Shown: piece by piece, positions 32,442 to 42,300 of the stretch | Layout: every line of letters begins with the position of its first letter | How positions within the stretch are numbered: position 1 is the stretch's first letter | NCBI GenBank assembly: GCA_017404985.1 | Contig: JAFRBK010000036.1 | Location: 19,861-83,860 of the forward strand | Origin: Clostridia bacterium | GTDB taxonomy: Bacteria > Bacillota > Clostridia > Christensenellales > Aristaeellaceae | Direction: 5' to 3' | Length of the DNA stretch: 64,000 nt | Position numbers and translations under genes: made by a program | The notes under the pieces: generated by a model | Told to the model about the DNA's origin: nothing | Database searches by the model: none | What the model saw: only the letters and a program-made list of their open reading frames with translations

Positions 32442-34673
32442 ATGGAACATCTGGAGGCAATCGTCCAGGGCACTGTTTTCCGCAATGAGGAAAACGGCTG
32501 GTCCGTCCTCACCGTGAAAGTCGGCCGCAGGGATGAAACCGTCGTCGGGTCCCTTCCGGAACTGGGTTCCGGTGAACAGGTTACCTTCTCCGGCGAGTGG
32601 ACCGAGCACAGGAATTACGGCCGCCAGTTCCGCTGCCAGGGCTTTGAAATCCACCCGCCCACAACCCTGCTGGGCATCGAGCGCTATCTTAGAAGCGGCC
32701 TGATCAAAGGCGTCGGGCCCACGACCGCCGCCCGGATTGTGAAGACCTTCGGGGAAGAAACCCTGGACGTGCTTTCAGAACATCCGGAACGGCTGGTCGA
32801 GGTGCCCGGCATCGGCAGAAAAACAATGCTCCTGATTGCTGAGAGTTTCCTGCAGAACCAGGCATCCCGGCAGGCGCTTGTGTTTCTGCAGAGTTATGGT
32901 ATTTCTCCCTCCCTGGCAGAAAAAATCAGCAAACGGTACGGCCTGCGTACGCAGGAAATCGTCCAGTCCGACCCCTACCGCCTGTGTGAAGAGATCGATG
33001 GCGTCGGCTTCAAAACCGCAGACCGGATCGGCCTGGCCATGGGCATCGCCCCGGACAGCGAAGGCCGGATCCGCGCCGCACTGAAATATGTCCTTCTGGA
33101 CGCAGCAGCGGAACGGGGGCATGTATTCCTGCCCGAAGAAGAACTGCTTCGCACCGCGGCAGGACTTTTGCAGGCCGGTCTGGACCGGTGCCGCACCCCG
33201 CTGACGGAACTGCTGGTCGGTTCTGTGCTGACAGCGGAAACCGCGGAAGACGGAACCCGCCGGATCTACCTGCCCCGTCTCTGGCGGGCAGAAAAGGAAG
33301 TTGCCCTCCGGATCCGTGAACTGATGGCCGCCATCGCGCCGAACCGCTTTGCCGGCGCTGCCCGGGCCATTTCAGCTTTTGAGAAGCGCCGCGGCATCAC
33401 GTTTTCCGCTAATCAGCGCGAAGCCATCCGCCGTGCGCTGGAAACCGGCGTTTTTGTTATCACAGGCGGCCCGGGGACCGGGAAAACCACCATTATCAAC
33501 TGCATTCTTGAGCTCCTGTCGCAGGACAACAAGGTGGCGCTCTGCGCACCCACAGGGCGCGCGGCCAAGCGCATGACCGAAGCCACCGGCCAGGAGGCGC
33601 AAACCATCCACCGCCTGCTGGAATACAACGGCGAGGAAGGCGCTTTTTCCCGAAATCCCGAAAAACCGGTGGAAGCCGACTGCATCATCGCCGACGAGGC
33701 CTCCATGATCGACCTTTTGCTGATGCGTTCCCTGCTCCGGGCACTGGAACCCGGCACCCGCCTGATTCTGGTCGGAGACGCGGACCAGCTGCCGTCCGTC
33801 GGCGCCGGCAATGTGCTCAGGGACATTCTGGAAAGCGGGGAGGTTTCCTGCGCCCGGCTGACCGAGATCTACCGCCAGAGCGAAACCAGCCGCATTGTCG
33901 TAAATGCCCACCTGATCAATCGGGGTGAAATGCCCCTGCTGAACGAAAAGGATACGGATTTCTTTTTTGAACGCAAAAACACATGGGCCGAAACCGCGAA
34001 AAGCGTGACCGCCCTGATCACCACCCGGCTGCCGAAATACCTGAAATACCCGGAGAACGAGCAGCCCGCCCTGACCGTACGGAATATCCAGGCCCTGTCC
34101 CCGACCAGGAAGGGAGACTGCGGCGTCAGTGCGCTGAACCTGATGCTCCAGGCCGCACTGAATCCACCGCAGGAAGGAAAGCCTGAGCTGAAATGGAATG
34201 ATACGGTCTTCCGGCTTGGGGACAAGGTAATCCAGACACGCAACAATTACCAGATTCCCTGGCAGCGGCGGACGGGCCGGGACTGGGAGGAAGGCGTCGG
34301 CGTTTTCAACGGCGACGTGGGATTCATTACCCGGATGGATCCGGAAAGCAGCAGGCTGACCGTCTGCTTTGATGACGAGAAGGACGTGGTCTATGAATCC
34401 GGAAACCTGGAAGATCTGGAAATCGCCTACTGCCTGTCTGTCCATAAGAGCCAGGGCAGCGAATTCCCGGTGGTCGTCATGCCGGTCATCGGCGGCCCGC
34501 AGATGCTGCTGACCCGAAACCTGCTCTATACCGCCATGACGCGGGCGAGAAATCTCGTGGTTCTGGTTGGCCGCGAAGAGATCATCCGGCAGATGGTGGA
34601 AAACGACCATGAGGTCCGGCGGAATACCACGCTGGCAGACCGGCTGCGGGAGACGGCCGAATACGTCTCATAA
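32442..34673 (+). CDS. recD2: ATP-dependent RecD2 DNA helicase
   Basis: 743 residues, the usual RecD2 length. The N-terminal OB-like region and helix-hairpin-helix motifs (LIKGVGPTTAARIVKTFG, VEVPGIGRKTMLLI) precede the superfamily 1 core: Walker A TGGPGTGKTTIIN, Walker B CIIADEASMIDLL, GDADQLPSVGAGNVLRDIL, and the C-terminal CLSVHKSQGSEFPVVV. A 5'-3' helicase acting in repair and replication fork maintenance without RecBC. ATG at 32442. comF follows 15 bases later, so the two are probably cotranscribed. Confidence 0.96.
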   Translation: MEHLEAIVQGTVFRNEENGWSVLTVKVGRRDETVVGSLPELGSGEQVTFSGEWTEHRNYGRQFRCQGFEIHPPTTLLGIERYLRSGLIKGVGPTTAARIVKTFGEETLDVLSEHPERLVEVPGIGRKTMLLIAESFLQNQASRQALVFLQSYGISPSLAEKISKRYGLRTQEIVQSDPYRLCEEIDGVGFKTADRIGLAMGIAPDSEGRIRAALKYVLLDAAAERGHVFLPEEELLRTAAGLLQAGLDRCRTPLTELLVGSVLTAETAEDGTRRIYLPRLWRAEKEVALRIRELMAAIAPNRFAGAARAISAFEKRRGITFSANQREAIRRALETGVFVITGGPGTGKTTIINCILELLSQDNKVALCAPTGRAAKRMTEATGQEAQTIHRLLEYNGEEGAFSRNPEKPVEADCIIADEASMIDLLLMRSLLRALEPGTRLILVGDADQLPSVGAGNVLRDILESGEVSCARLTEIYRQSETSRIVVNAHLINRGEMPLLNEKDTDFFFERKNTWAETAKSVTALITTRLPKYLKYPENEQPALTVRNIQALSPTRKGDCGVSALNLMLQAALNPPQEGKPELKWNDTVFRLGDKVIQTRNNYQIPWQRRTGRDWEEGVGVFNGDVGFITRMDPESSRLTVCFDDEKDVVYESGNLEDLEIAYCLSVHKSQGSEFPVVVMPVIGGPQMLLTRNLLYTAMTRARNLVVLVGREEIIRQMVENDHEVRRNTTLADRLRETAEYVS

Positions 34674-34688
34674 GATCGGATTGGAACA

Positions 34689-35390
34689 ATGAGCTGGATA
34701 TACGAAAAATGGGGAGACCTGCTGAAGGCTGCCGGCGCATTTCTGCGGGACACAGTCTATCCTGAGGGCGCTGTATGCACCGGCTGCGGGAAAATATCAG
34801 ACGGCCGGCCACTGTGCCCGGACTGCCGGAAACAGCTGGCGGAAGACGGCGCCAGCTTTGCCTGGTCGTTCACCGAGCCGGAGCCCGGACTGCCGGCTTA
34901 CAGCCTGCGCCCCCATGAGGGGCTGAGCCGGACCCTGGTGCTGAAACTGAAACACCAGGGGGAAGCCTGCCTTGCGAAGGAAATGGCGGAAACCGTGCTG
35001 CCGCTGCCTGCGTGGCTTTCCTTTTCCCCGGAAACCGTCGTGACCTGGGTGCCGATGCCGAAAGCGCGGCTTCGCGTCCGGGGAATCGACCATGGAAGGC
35101 TGCTGGCGGAAGCCGTGGCAAAACAGCTGTCCCTTCCCTGCAGGCAGCTGCTGAACCGGACCAACGACCGTTCCCGGGCCCAGGCGGCCCTGGACAGGGC
35201 CGGCCGGGAACAGAACCTGGCCGGAGTGTTTACGCCCGTCGGCAGAATCCGCGTTCCGGTCCTGCTGGTGGATGACGTGCTCACTACCGGCACCACCGCC
35301 CGCCGCTGTGCCGAAGCGCTTCGAAAAGGGGGAGCGAAGGATATCACGGTGCTGACTTTCACCCGGGCCGTCGGGACAAACCGGATCTGA
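34689..35390 (+). CDS. comF: ComF family protein (phosphoribosyltransferase fold)
   Basis: 233 residues. An N-terminal zinc ribbon (CTGCGKISDGRPLCPDC) precedes a PRTase-like domain with LLVDDVLTTGTTARRCAEAL. ComF is needed for DNA uptake in competent Bacillus, where it is thought to act with the ComFA helicase; in non-competent bacteria its role is unclear. It is coupled to recD2. No ComFA or pseudopilus genes are in the window. Confidence 0.93.
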   Translation: MSWIYEKWGDLLKAAGAFLRDTVYPEGAVCTGCGKISDGRPLCPDCRKQLAEDGASFAWSFTEPEPGLPAYSLRPHEGLSRTLVLKLKHQGEACLAKEMAETVLPLPAWLSFSPETVVTWVPMPKARLRVRGIDHGRLLAEAVAKQLSLPCRQLLNRTNDRSRAQAALDRAGREQNLAGVFTPVGRIRVPVLLVDDVLTTGTTARRCAEALRKGGAKDITVLTFTRAVGTNRI

Positions 35391-35403
35391 GCATAACCTG
35401 CGA

Positions 35404-35433
35404 AAACAAAAAATCCCGGGGAAATTCCCCGGG
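35404..35433 (-). terminator. Terminator of the aspartokinase gene
   Basis: On the minus strand TCCCGGGGAA and CCCCGGGA form the stem, followed by TTTTTTGTTTT. It lies 24 bases past the aspartokinase stop and also separates the convergent comF. Confidence 0.85.
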
Positions 35434-35456
35434 AAAAAATGTTTTACGGCAAAAAG

Positions 35457-36779
35457 TTATCCGACAAATTCATGGTAGATGGCACGGACCGTCGCTTCAA
35501 AATCGCTGTCATTGACCCCGACGATGATGCTCAGTTCACTGGATCCCTGGTCGATCATCCGGACATTAATCCGGGCGCGGCTCATCGCCTTGAAAAGGCG
35601 GGCGGCGGTGCCGCAGTTGTGCACCATGCCGCGGCCGACAGTGGCAATAATGGCCAGCTGGTCCGATACGGAAACAGCGCCCTGTCCGTCCACCAGTTCC
35701 TCAATCTTCCCCATGACCTCGTCCCGGTACGGCGCCAGGGCTTCGGTTTTCACGACCACGCAGAGGCTGTCAATGCCGGTGGGCATATGCTCAAAACTGA
35801 TCCCGCGGTCCTCCAGCACCTGCAGCACCTTGCGGCCGAAACCAACCTCGCTGTTCATCATGCTCTTTTCCACGTTGATGACACTGTAACCCTTGTGGCC
35901 GGCAATGCCGGTAATGGTCGGCACAGAGATTTCGTTTGGGGCATCCCGGCTGATCATCGTGCCGGGATGGTAGGGTTTGTTGGTGTTGCGGATATTGGTC
36001 GGGATTCCGGCCTTGCGTACCGGGAACATCGCGTCCTCGTGCAGCACGGAGGCGCCCATATGGCTCAGTTCCCGCAATTCCTTATACGTAATGGAGGAAA
36101 TTTCCGCCGGCCCGTCAATAATCCGGGGATCCGCCATCAGGAAACCGGACACATCCGTCCAGTTCTCATACACATCGGCGTTCACAGCCCGCGCCACCAG
36201 GGCGCCGGTAATGTCGCTTCCGCCGCGGGAGAAGGTGCATACTTCACCGTTTTCCATCGCGCCGTAGAAGCCGGGAACCACCGCGGACTCCCCGTCCGCC
36301 AGCAGAGCGGAAAGCTTTTCCTGGGTCTTGGGGTCGTCCAGCGTCCCATCCTCATGGAACACGATCCCGTCGGCAGCATCCACAAAACGCCATCCAAGAT
36401 AATCCGCCACCAGCAGGCCGCAGAGATATTCCCCGCGACTGGCGCACCAGGCCCGGCTTTTCCCGGCCGTAATGCCTTCCTCAACCTCATTCAGGCTGGC
36501 TTCAATATCCACTTTCAGATGCAGCCCCCGTGCAATATCCAGGTACCGGTCCCGAATTTTGGCGAACGGGTCGGTAATGGACTTGCCCTCAGAAGCAAGT
36601 TTGTGGCATAGATACAAAAGGTCCGTTACCTTGTCATCCCCGTCAAACCGTTTTCCCGGGGCGCTGGGAACCAGATAGCGCCGGGTCGGTTCCAGTTCGA
36701 GAATGCTGCGGACTTTTCGGAATTGTTCATCACTGGCCAGCGAGCTGCCGCCGAATTTGGTTACGATACATTCAAGCAC
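35457..36779 (-). CDS. lysC: Aspartate kinase
   Basis: 440 residues. Phosphorylates aspartate, the first step toward lysine, threonine, methionine and diaminopimelate. The catalytic domain begins IVTKFGGSSLASDEQF; FSRGGSDITGALVARAV marks the substrate site. The C-terminus holds two ACT domains (about 305-440), implying feedback by an amino acid end product. GTG at 36779 is chosen because GGAGG lies seven bases upstream. No lysine riboswitch is visible in the short leader. Which paralogue type it is (lysC, thrA-like or dapG) cannot be settled from sequence alone. Confidence 0.92.
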   Translation of the reverse strand: MLECIVTKFGGSSLASDEQFRKVRSILELEPTRRYLVPSAPGKRFDGDDKVTDLLYLCHKLASEGKSITDPFAKIRDRYLDIARGLHLKVDIEASLNEVEEGITAGKSRAWCASRGEYLCGLLVADYLGWRFVDAADGIVFHEDGTLDDPKTQEKLSALLADGESAVVPGFYGAMENGEVCTFSRGGSDITGALVARAVNADVYENWTDVSGFLMADPRIIDGPAEISSITYKELRELSHMGASVLHEDAMFPVRKAGIPTNIRNTNKPYHPGTMISRDAPNEISVPTITGIAGHKGYSVINVEKSMMNSEVGFGRKVLQVLEDRGISFEHMPTGIDSLCVVVKTEALAPYRDEVMGKIEELVDGQGAVSVSDQLAIIATVGRGMVHNCGTAARLFKAMSRARINVRMIDQGSSELSIIVGVNDSDFEATVRAIYHEFVG

Positions 36780-36821
36780 GGGATTCCCTCCATCGTCTTC
36801 GTTCAATGCAGACCAAATGTT

Positions 36822-36851
36822 ATTGTACCGCCTGGGATCCCGGAATGTCAA
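36822..36851 (-). promoter_or_regulatory. Sigma-A promoter of the aspartokinase gene
   Basis: TTGACA, 18 bases, TACAAT on the minus strand, about 42 bases before the GTG start. Confidence 0.85.
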
Positions 36852-36858
36852 GCCAGCC

Positions 36859-36887
36859 TTGCATTTCCGGCAAAAACCGCTTACAAT
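36859..36887 (+). promoter_or_regulatory. Sigma-A promoter of rfbD
   Basis: TTGCAT, 17 bases, TACAAT on the plus strand, 35 bases before the rfbD start. It is back to back with the aspartokinase promoter, only seven bases apart. Confidence 0.75.
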
Positions 36888-36922
36888 GGTAAAGAGAAGA
36901 AAATCCCCGGGGAGGTTTGGAT

Positions 36923-37774
36923 ATGAAAGTACTGGTTACAGGCGCAGCCGGACAGCTGGGGCATGATGTATTGGAGCTGCTCCGGCTTCGCGGAATTGAA
37001 TGCCGCGGGGCGGACCTTGCGGAGTTTGACCTGACCGACGGCGCAGCCGCCAAAGCCTTTGTGACGGACTATGCTCCCACTGCGGTGGTGCACTGCGCTG
37101 CCTATACCAATGTGGACAAAGCAGAATCTGAGCCGGAGATTTGTGCGGAAGTCAACGGGATGGGCACCATGAATATGGTCCGCGCCGCCCTGGCCGCAAA
37201 CGCAAAACTCGTCTATATCTCCACGGACTATGTTTTCAACGGTTCCGGGGATAAGCCCTGGAAACCGGACGATGAATACGGCCCGCTGAATGTATACGGC
37301 ATGAGCAAGGTTCAGGGGGAGGACGCCGTCCGCAGCCTGATGACCCGGTTTTTCATTCTGCGCACCAGCTGGGTTTTCGGCCTGAACGGGAAGAATTTTG
37401 TCCGGACCATGCTTCGGCTCGGCGAGGAAAAGCCTGAGCTTCGCGTGGTGGCGGATCAGGTGGGTTCCCCGACCTATACCCGCGACCTGGCCCGGGTGAT
37501 CTGTGATATGCTCCCTACGGAGAAATACGGCATTTATCATGTCCGGAATGAAGGCTTCGTCTCCTGGGCGGAATTCGCCGATATGATCATGAAAAAGGCC
37601 GGGCTGAGCTGCCGGATCATTCCCGTATCCACCGCGGAATATCCTGCTGCTGCGAAACGGCCGCTGAATTCCCGCCTGGACGGCAGCAAGCTGGCGGAAT
37701 CCGGCTTCGCCCCGATGCCGTCTGTGGAAGACGCGCTGGACCGTTATCTGGAAGAACTGCGGAGTGCCGTGTAA
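36923..37774 (+). CDS. rfbD: dTDP-4-dehydrorhamnose reductase
   Basis: 283 residues, short-chain dehydrogenase fold. Reduces dTDP-4-keto-rhamnose to dTDP-L-rhamnose with NAD(P)H for cell-surface polysaccharide. Seen: VLVTGAAGQLGHDVLELL (nucleotide binding), STDYVFNG, YGxxK catalytic pair as NVYGMSKVQGE, and TSWVFG. GGAGG is seven bases before the ATG at 36923. rfbA, rfbB and rfbC are not adjacent, so the pathway is scattered. It is followed by an unusual repeat-terminator array. Confidence 0.93.
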   Translation: MKVLVTGAAGQLGHDVLELLRLRGIECRGADLAEFDLTDGAAAKAFVTDYAPTAVVHCAAYTNVDKAESEPEICAEVNGMGTMNMVRAALAANAKLVYISTDYVFNGSGDKPWKPDDEYGPLNVYGMSKVQGEDAVRSLMTRFFILRTSWVFGLNGKNFVRTMLRLGEEKPELRVVADQVGSPTYTRDLARVICDMLPTEKYGIYHVRNEGFVSWAEFADMIMKKAGLSCRIIPVSTAEYPAAAKRPLNSRLDGSKLAESGFAPMPSVEDALDRYLEELRSAV

Positions 37775-37787
37775 TCCGTCTATCTGC

Positions 37788-37953
37788 CATCAGCAAAAAT
37801 CGGCTTCCGGAAACAAGGGGAGGCCCCATCCGGTACCATCAGCAAAATTCGGCTTCCGGGAACGAGGGGGAGGCCCCGTCCGGTACCCTCAGCAAAATTC
37901 GGCTTCCGGGAACGAGGGGAAGGCCCCGTCCGGTACCCTCAGCAAAAATTCGG
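37788..37953 (+). repeat. 50-bp tandem repeat array derived from a terminator arm
   Basis: Three copies of a 49-50 base unit (37788-37836, 37837-37886, 37887-37936) begin CATCAGCAAAA or CCTCAGCAAAA and end CCGTCCGGTAC. A partial fourth (37937-37953) forms the loop of the terminator. Copies 2 and 3 differ by only a few bases; copy 1 is more diverged. Each unit carries the left arm of the terminator stem. Confidence 0.9.
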
Positions 37954-37982
37954 GTACCGGACGGGGCCTCCCCTCGTTTTTT
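37913..37982 (+). terminator. Long-stem terminator after rfbD
   Basis: Left arm 37913-37936 and right arm 37954-37976 pair over 23 bases with one bulged A, with a 17-base loop and six T residues after the right arm. The T-run overlaps the stop of the convergent rluD gene. The upstream repeat copies provide two alternative left arms. Confidence 0.85.
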
Positions 37983-38895
37983 ACATAATAATACCATTTC
38001 CCTTCAGACCCTTCAGAAAGTCCTCCGGCAGGGGAGCCTGAAAGGCCATTTTCTCATGGGTTCGCGGATGCTCAAAGGCCAGCGAGAAAGCATGCAGCAT
38101 CAGGCATGGCACCTTCACGCCCTTTTCCGCCCCGTAGATGGGATCCCCGCAGACCGGATGATGGATGCTTTTCAGGTGCACCCGAATCTGGTGGGTGCGC
38201 CCGGTCAGGATATGCACATCCAGCAGGGTGCAGCCTCGGCCCTCCGCCATCACTTTCCATTCGGTGACCGCCTCCCGGCCTTCGGGATCAACGGCCATTT
38301 TTTTTCGGTCCTTTTTGCTGCGGCCCAGTGGCGCGTCAATCACCCCTTCCTGCTCCCGGAAAAGGCCCTCCGCCAGGGCGCGGTAATGCTTCTCGATTTT
38401 TCGCTCCCGTAGCATGTCCGACAGGGCCTGCTGAGTCTCGTCGTTCTTGGCCACCATCAGAAGGCCGCTGGTGTCCTTGTCCAGCCGGTGCACAATCCCC
38501 GGCCGGAGTTCGCCGCCGATCCCGCCCAGGGAACTGAGATTCCCCAGCAGCGCGTTTACCAAAGTGCCTTCGCTGTGCCCTGCCGCCGGATGCACCACCA
38601 TCCCCCGGGGCTTGATAACCACCGCCAGATCCTCATCTTCGTAGAGTATTTCCAGCGGCAGGTCCTCCGCCTGTGGAACTGGATCCTTCGGCGCTGGCAC
38701 CGTTAGGGTCACCGGGCTTCCCGGAGCCGGCTTTTCCCCGGCCTTCCGACAGGTTCTCCCGTTCAGGGTGCAAAAGCCTTCCTCCATCAGGGCGGCCACC
38801 CGGGACCGGCTGAGCCCGGAAGTTTCCGACAGCAGCACATCCAGGCGCCGGCCGTCCGCCGCCGCCTCAATCGTCCGTTCCCCGTCTCTCTCCAT
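37981..38895 (-). CDS. RluA-family pseudouridine synthase (RluD-like)
   Basis: 304 residues. Residues 15-65 are an S4 RNA-binding domain (LDVLLSETSGLSRSRVAALM). The catalytic domain contains HRLDKDTSGLLMVAKND with the essential Asp, and LLDVHILTGRTHQIRVHL. It makes pseudouridine in 23S rRNA; RluD itself modifies helix 69, but the exact target cannot be fixed here. It overlaps the lspA stop by 29 bases, the common lspA-rluD arrangement. Confidence 0.93.
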   Translation of the reverse strand: MERDGERTIEAAADGRRLDVLLSETSGLSRSRVAALMEEGFCTLNGRTCRKAGEKPAPGSPVTLTVPAPKDPVPQAEDLPLEILYEDEDLAVVIKPRGMVVHPAAGHSEGTLVNALLGNLSSLGGIGGELRPGIVHRLDKDTSGLLMVAKNDETQQALSDMLRERKIEKHYRALAEGLFREQEGVIDAPLGRSKKDRKKMAVDPEGREAVTEWKVMAEGRGCTLLDVHILTGRTHQIRVHLKSIHHPVCGDPIYGAEKGVKVPCLMLHAFSLAFEHPRTHEKMAFQAPLPEDFLKGLKGNGIIM

Positions 38896-39340
38896 GGGCT
38901 TCCTCCTTCCCGAACAACAGGCAAATGACCACCATCACACAGCCGACGGTCAGAAAGGCGTCGGCCACATTGAAAACCGCGAAATCCACAAACAGCAGCT
39001 CAATCATATCCGGCACATAGCCGAGGAAAAACCGGTCTGCCATATTTCCGGCTGCCCCGCCCAGCATCATCATGAGCCCGGCAGTCACCGGTTTGCTCAT
39101 CCTCTTATTTCGCAGGAACCATGCCGCTGCCAGCAAAATCGCCAGGCTCAGGCATCCCAGCAGCCAGGGTTTTCCGCTGAGCAGGGAAAAGGCGATTCCT
39201 TCATTCCGCACAAGCCGCAGCCGAACGATCCCGGGAATCAGTTCCAGGCCCGCCTCCGGCAGGGAGAAGCTTGCAATCTTCGTGATCCGGTCCAGGCCGA
39301 GCACGGCGATCGCGATCCAGAGCCCGTCCCGTTTTCTCAT
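38867..39340 (-). CDS. lspA: Lipoprotein signal peptidase
   Basis: 157 residues, four membrane segments. Cuts the signal peptide from prolipoproteins below the lipid-modified Cys. The two catalytic aspartates are in GGAAGNMADRFFLGYVPDM and FAVFNVADAFLTVG. Substrates in this window include the lipoproteins at 1-2067 and 58537-60510. The ATG at 39340 overlaps the mfd stop (ATGA); the frame is open upstream but that is mfd coding sequence. Confidence 0.95.
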   Translation of the reverse strand: MRKRDGLWIAIAVLGLDRITKIASFSLPEAGLELIPGIVRLRLVRNEGIAFSLLSGKPWLLGCLSLAILLAAAWFLRNKRMSKPVTAGLMMMLGGAAGNMADRFFLGYVPDMIELLFVDFAVFNVADAFLTVGCVMVVICLLFGKEEAHGERRGTDD

Positions 39341-42300
39341 GCCTCCTGCCCCTTCCCTTCGGCTTCCGCTGCCTGCTGTTCCTTGGCCGCCTCCGTCAGC
39401 ACCTCCAGCCGGGCAGTCAGCTTCCTCATTACCTTCAGGGCTTCCCGGAGGCACTCCGTATCGTCTGCGCTGACGTTTCTCAGGGTCAGGGCCGCCGGCG
39501 CCCGGGCAGACAGCACCAGCCGTCCGTCGGTCTCGGCGATGGCCTGCAGGAAGCAAGCCGGATCCGGCACGCAGCGTTCATCCAGCCGCATGCGAAGCCC
39601 TTCCTTCCCCCGGGCCACGGCGGAGACGCCGATCCGGTTGCACAGGGCCCGCAGCTGGCTCACATCCAGCAGCGTTTCCACCACTGCGGGCATCTCGCCG
39701 TAGCGGTCGATCAGTTCGTCGGTCACATCCGCGCGGTCCTCGTCGGTCACGATGGATGCGATGCGCTTGTACATCTCCATCCGCTGCTTCTCTTCCGCCA
39801 CATAGTCGCCTGGCAGGAAGGCATCCACGCGCAGGTCGATCCGGGTTTCCAGCTCCCGGGGCGTGCTTTTTCCGCTGACCTCAGCAAGGGTTTCCTCCAT
39901 CAGCTTACAGTACATGTCGTAGCCGACCGTAGCCAGGTGCCCGTGCTGTTCCGGTCCCAGAATATTGCCGGCGCCGCGGATCTCCAGGTCCCGCATCGCA
40001 ATGCGGAAGCCCGCTCCGAATTCGGTGAACTCCCGGATGGCGGCCAGCCGCTGCTGGGCGGTCTCAGACAGGATCCGGTCCGGCCGGACCGTGAAATAGG
40101 CGTAGGCCTGGCGGTTGCTGCGGCCGACCCGGCCGCGCAGCTGATAGAGCTGGGAAAGGCCGAAGCGCTCCGCGTCGTACACGATCAGGGTATTGGCAGT
40201 GGGCACGTCCAGCCCGTTCTCGATGATGGTCGTGCACAGAAGCACATCGTAGTTCCCATTATAGAAGTCCATCATCACGTCCTCCAGCTGGTGCTCCCGC
40301 ATCTGGCCGTGGGCCACGCCGATCCGGACCTCCGGCACCAGCACCCGCAGCCGCTCATAAAAGCGCTCGATGCTCTGCACCCGGTTGTAGAGGAAGTATA
40401 CCTGGCCGCCCCGTCCTGCCTCCCGCAGGATCGCGTCCCGAATCAGGGCATCAGAGTATTCCGTCACCGCGGTCTGCACTGGAATACGCTCCTCCGGCGG
40501 CGTTTCCAGCAGGCTCATGTCCCGGATCCCGGTCATGCTCATGTGCAGCGTTCGGGGAATCGGCGTGGCAGACAGGGTCAGCACGTCCACCTGCCGCTTC
40601 ATATTCTTGATAATTTCCTTGTGTGCAACGCCGAAGCGCTGTTCCTCGTCCACGATCAGGAGCCCCAGGTCCCGGAATTTCACATCCTTGCCCAGCAGCC
40701 GATGGGTGCCGACGATGAAATCGATCTCCCCGGCCGCAAGCTTCGCAAGCACCTCTTTCTGCTCCTTCGGCGTCCGGAAGCGAGACAGGTAATCGATCCT
40801 GGCCCCGGTGCGGTGAAAGCGTTTCAGAATGGTATTATAATGCTGCTGGACGAGAATGGTGGTCGGCGCCAGCAGCGCCGCCTGCTTGTTGTTTACGATC
40901 GCCTTGAAGGCAGCCCGGAGGCTGACCTCGGTTTTCCCGTAACCCACATCTCCGCAGAGAAGCCGGTCCATGTTCCGGTCGCTCTCCATGTCCGCGGTGA
41001 TTTCTTTCACGCTTTGCTGCTGGTCCGGCGTCAGTTCCCAGGGGAATTCATCCTCGAACTCCCGCTGCCAGGCCGTGTCCGGCCCAAAAGCGTAGCCGGT
41101 ATTCCGGCTCCGCTCCGCATAGAGGTTCCGCAGGTCGAAAGCCAGGGTTTTGAGGCTTTCCTTCACTTTGCCCTTCTGCCGGGCCCATTCGGAGCCGCCC
41201 AGCCGGTTCAGTTTCGGTGCGGAGCCCGGATGGCCGATATAACGCTGAACCCGCTCCAGCTGTTCCACCGGCACATAAAGCTTGTCGTTGCCGGCGTACT
41301 GGATCAGAAGGTAGTCCCGCCAGGCGCCTTCGGACTGGATCCGGGTCGTTCCCCGATAGATGCCGACGCCGTGGTCTTCGTGCACCACATAGTCTCCGAC
41401 CTTCAGGTCCGTGAAGGTGGAAATCCGTTCGCCGGAATGCTTCCGGCTTTTGCTTTTCCGGTACCCTTCGCCCCAGATGTCCGAGTCGCTGACTACGGCC
41501 AGGCCGCAACCCTTCAGCAAAAAGCCCTTGCTCAGGGTCAGGGGCAGGATCGCCGCCTCCCCGGCGCTGAGCTCCGGGCATTCCTCCCGGAAGGGAACGC
41601 TTTCCCCAAGCTCCGCCAGGCTTTCTTCCAGGCGCTTTCCCCGCGATGCGCCGCCGCTGAGCAGGAATACCCGCATGCCCTGGGCTTTCCATGCGCCCAG
41701 GTCGCTCTTCAACGGGCGGATCTGGCCGTTGTAGCCGGGAATGCCGGCAGCGCCGGCATCAAATACCTGATCCGGCCGGATGCCTCCGAGGCCCAGCAGC
41801 ATCTCCGTCACCAGCGCCCGGGGGCATGGGCTCAGTTCCCGCAGGATCGTCTCCCAGTCCGCCATCAGCCCCTGCTGCTCCATGACCGCTTCCCTGCGGC
41901 TGACCGCGTTCATCAGATCCTCTGAGAACCCCTGGAGCCTCTCCTCCACCCGGGTGCGCAACTTATCCGGCTCGCAGAGAATGACCAGGTCCGGCCTGAA
42001 CCAGTCCGTCACCGTGCCCAGGTGGTCCGTCAGCACCGGCAGCCAGGCCCGGATCCGGCGGAAGGGCAGCCCGGATTCCAGGTTTTCCGCTTCCTGGCGC
42101 AGGCGGCCCAGGCGCAGGTCCGCGGCATTCTCCGCCGCTTCCTTCCAGGCCTTTTCCCGCGCTTTCGGGGCCACCACGGCGTCAAAAAACTCCTCCGCAT
42201 CCGCGTCATCTTCCGGCAGGGGCGGCAGGGAATCCAGCAGGGCGTCCGCCGCCGGAGCCGGCGGCTCTTCCCCGATCGCCTCCAGCATCCGCCGGGAAGC

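Noticed and set aside
36780-36916. Lysine riboswitch upstream of aspartokinase
   Set aside because: The leader between promoter and start is only about 40 bases, too short for an L-box.
37788-37953. The 50-bp repeats as a CRISPR array
   Set aside because: Copies are directly adjacent with no unique spacers, include a terminator arm, and no cas genes are present.
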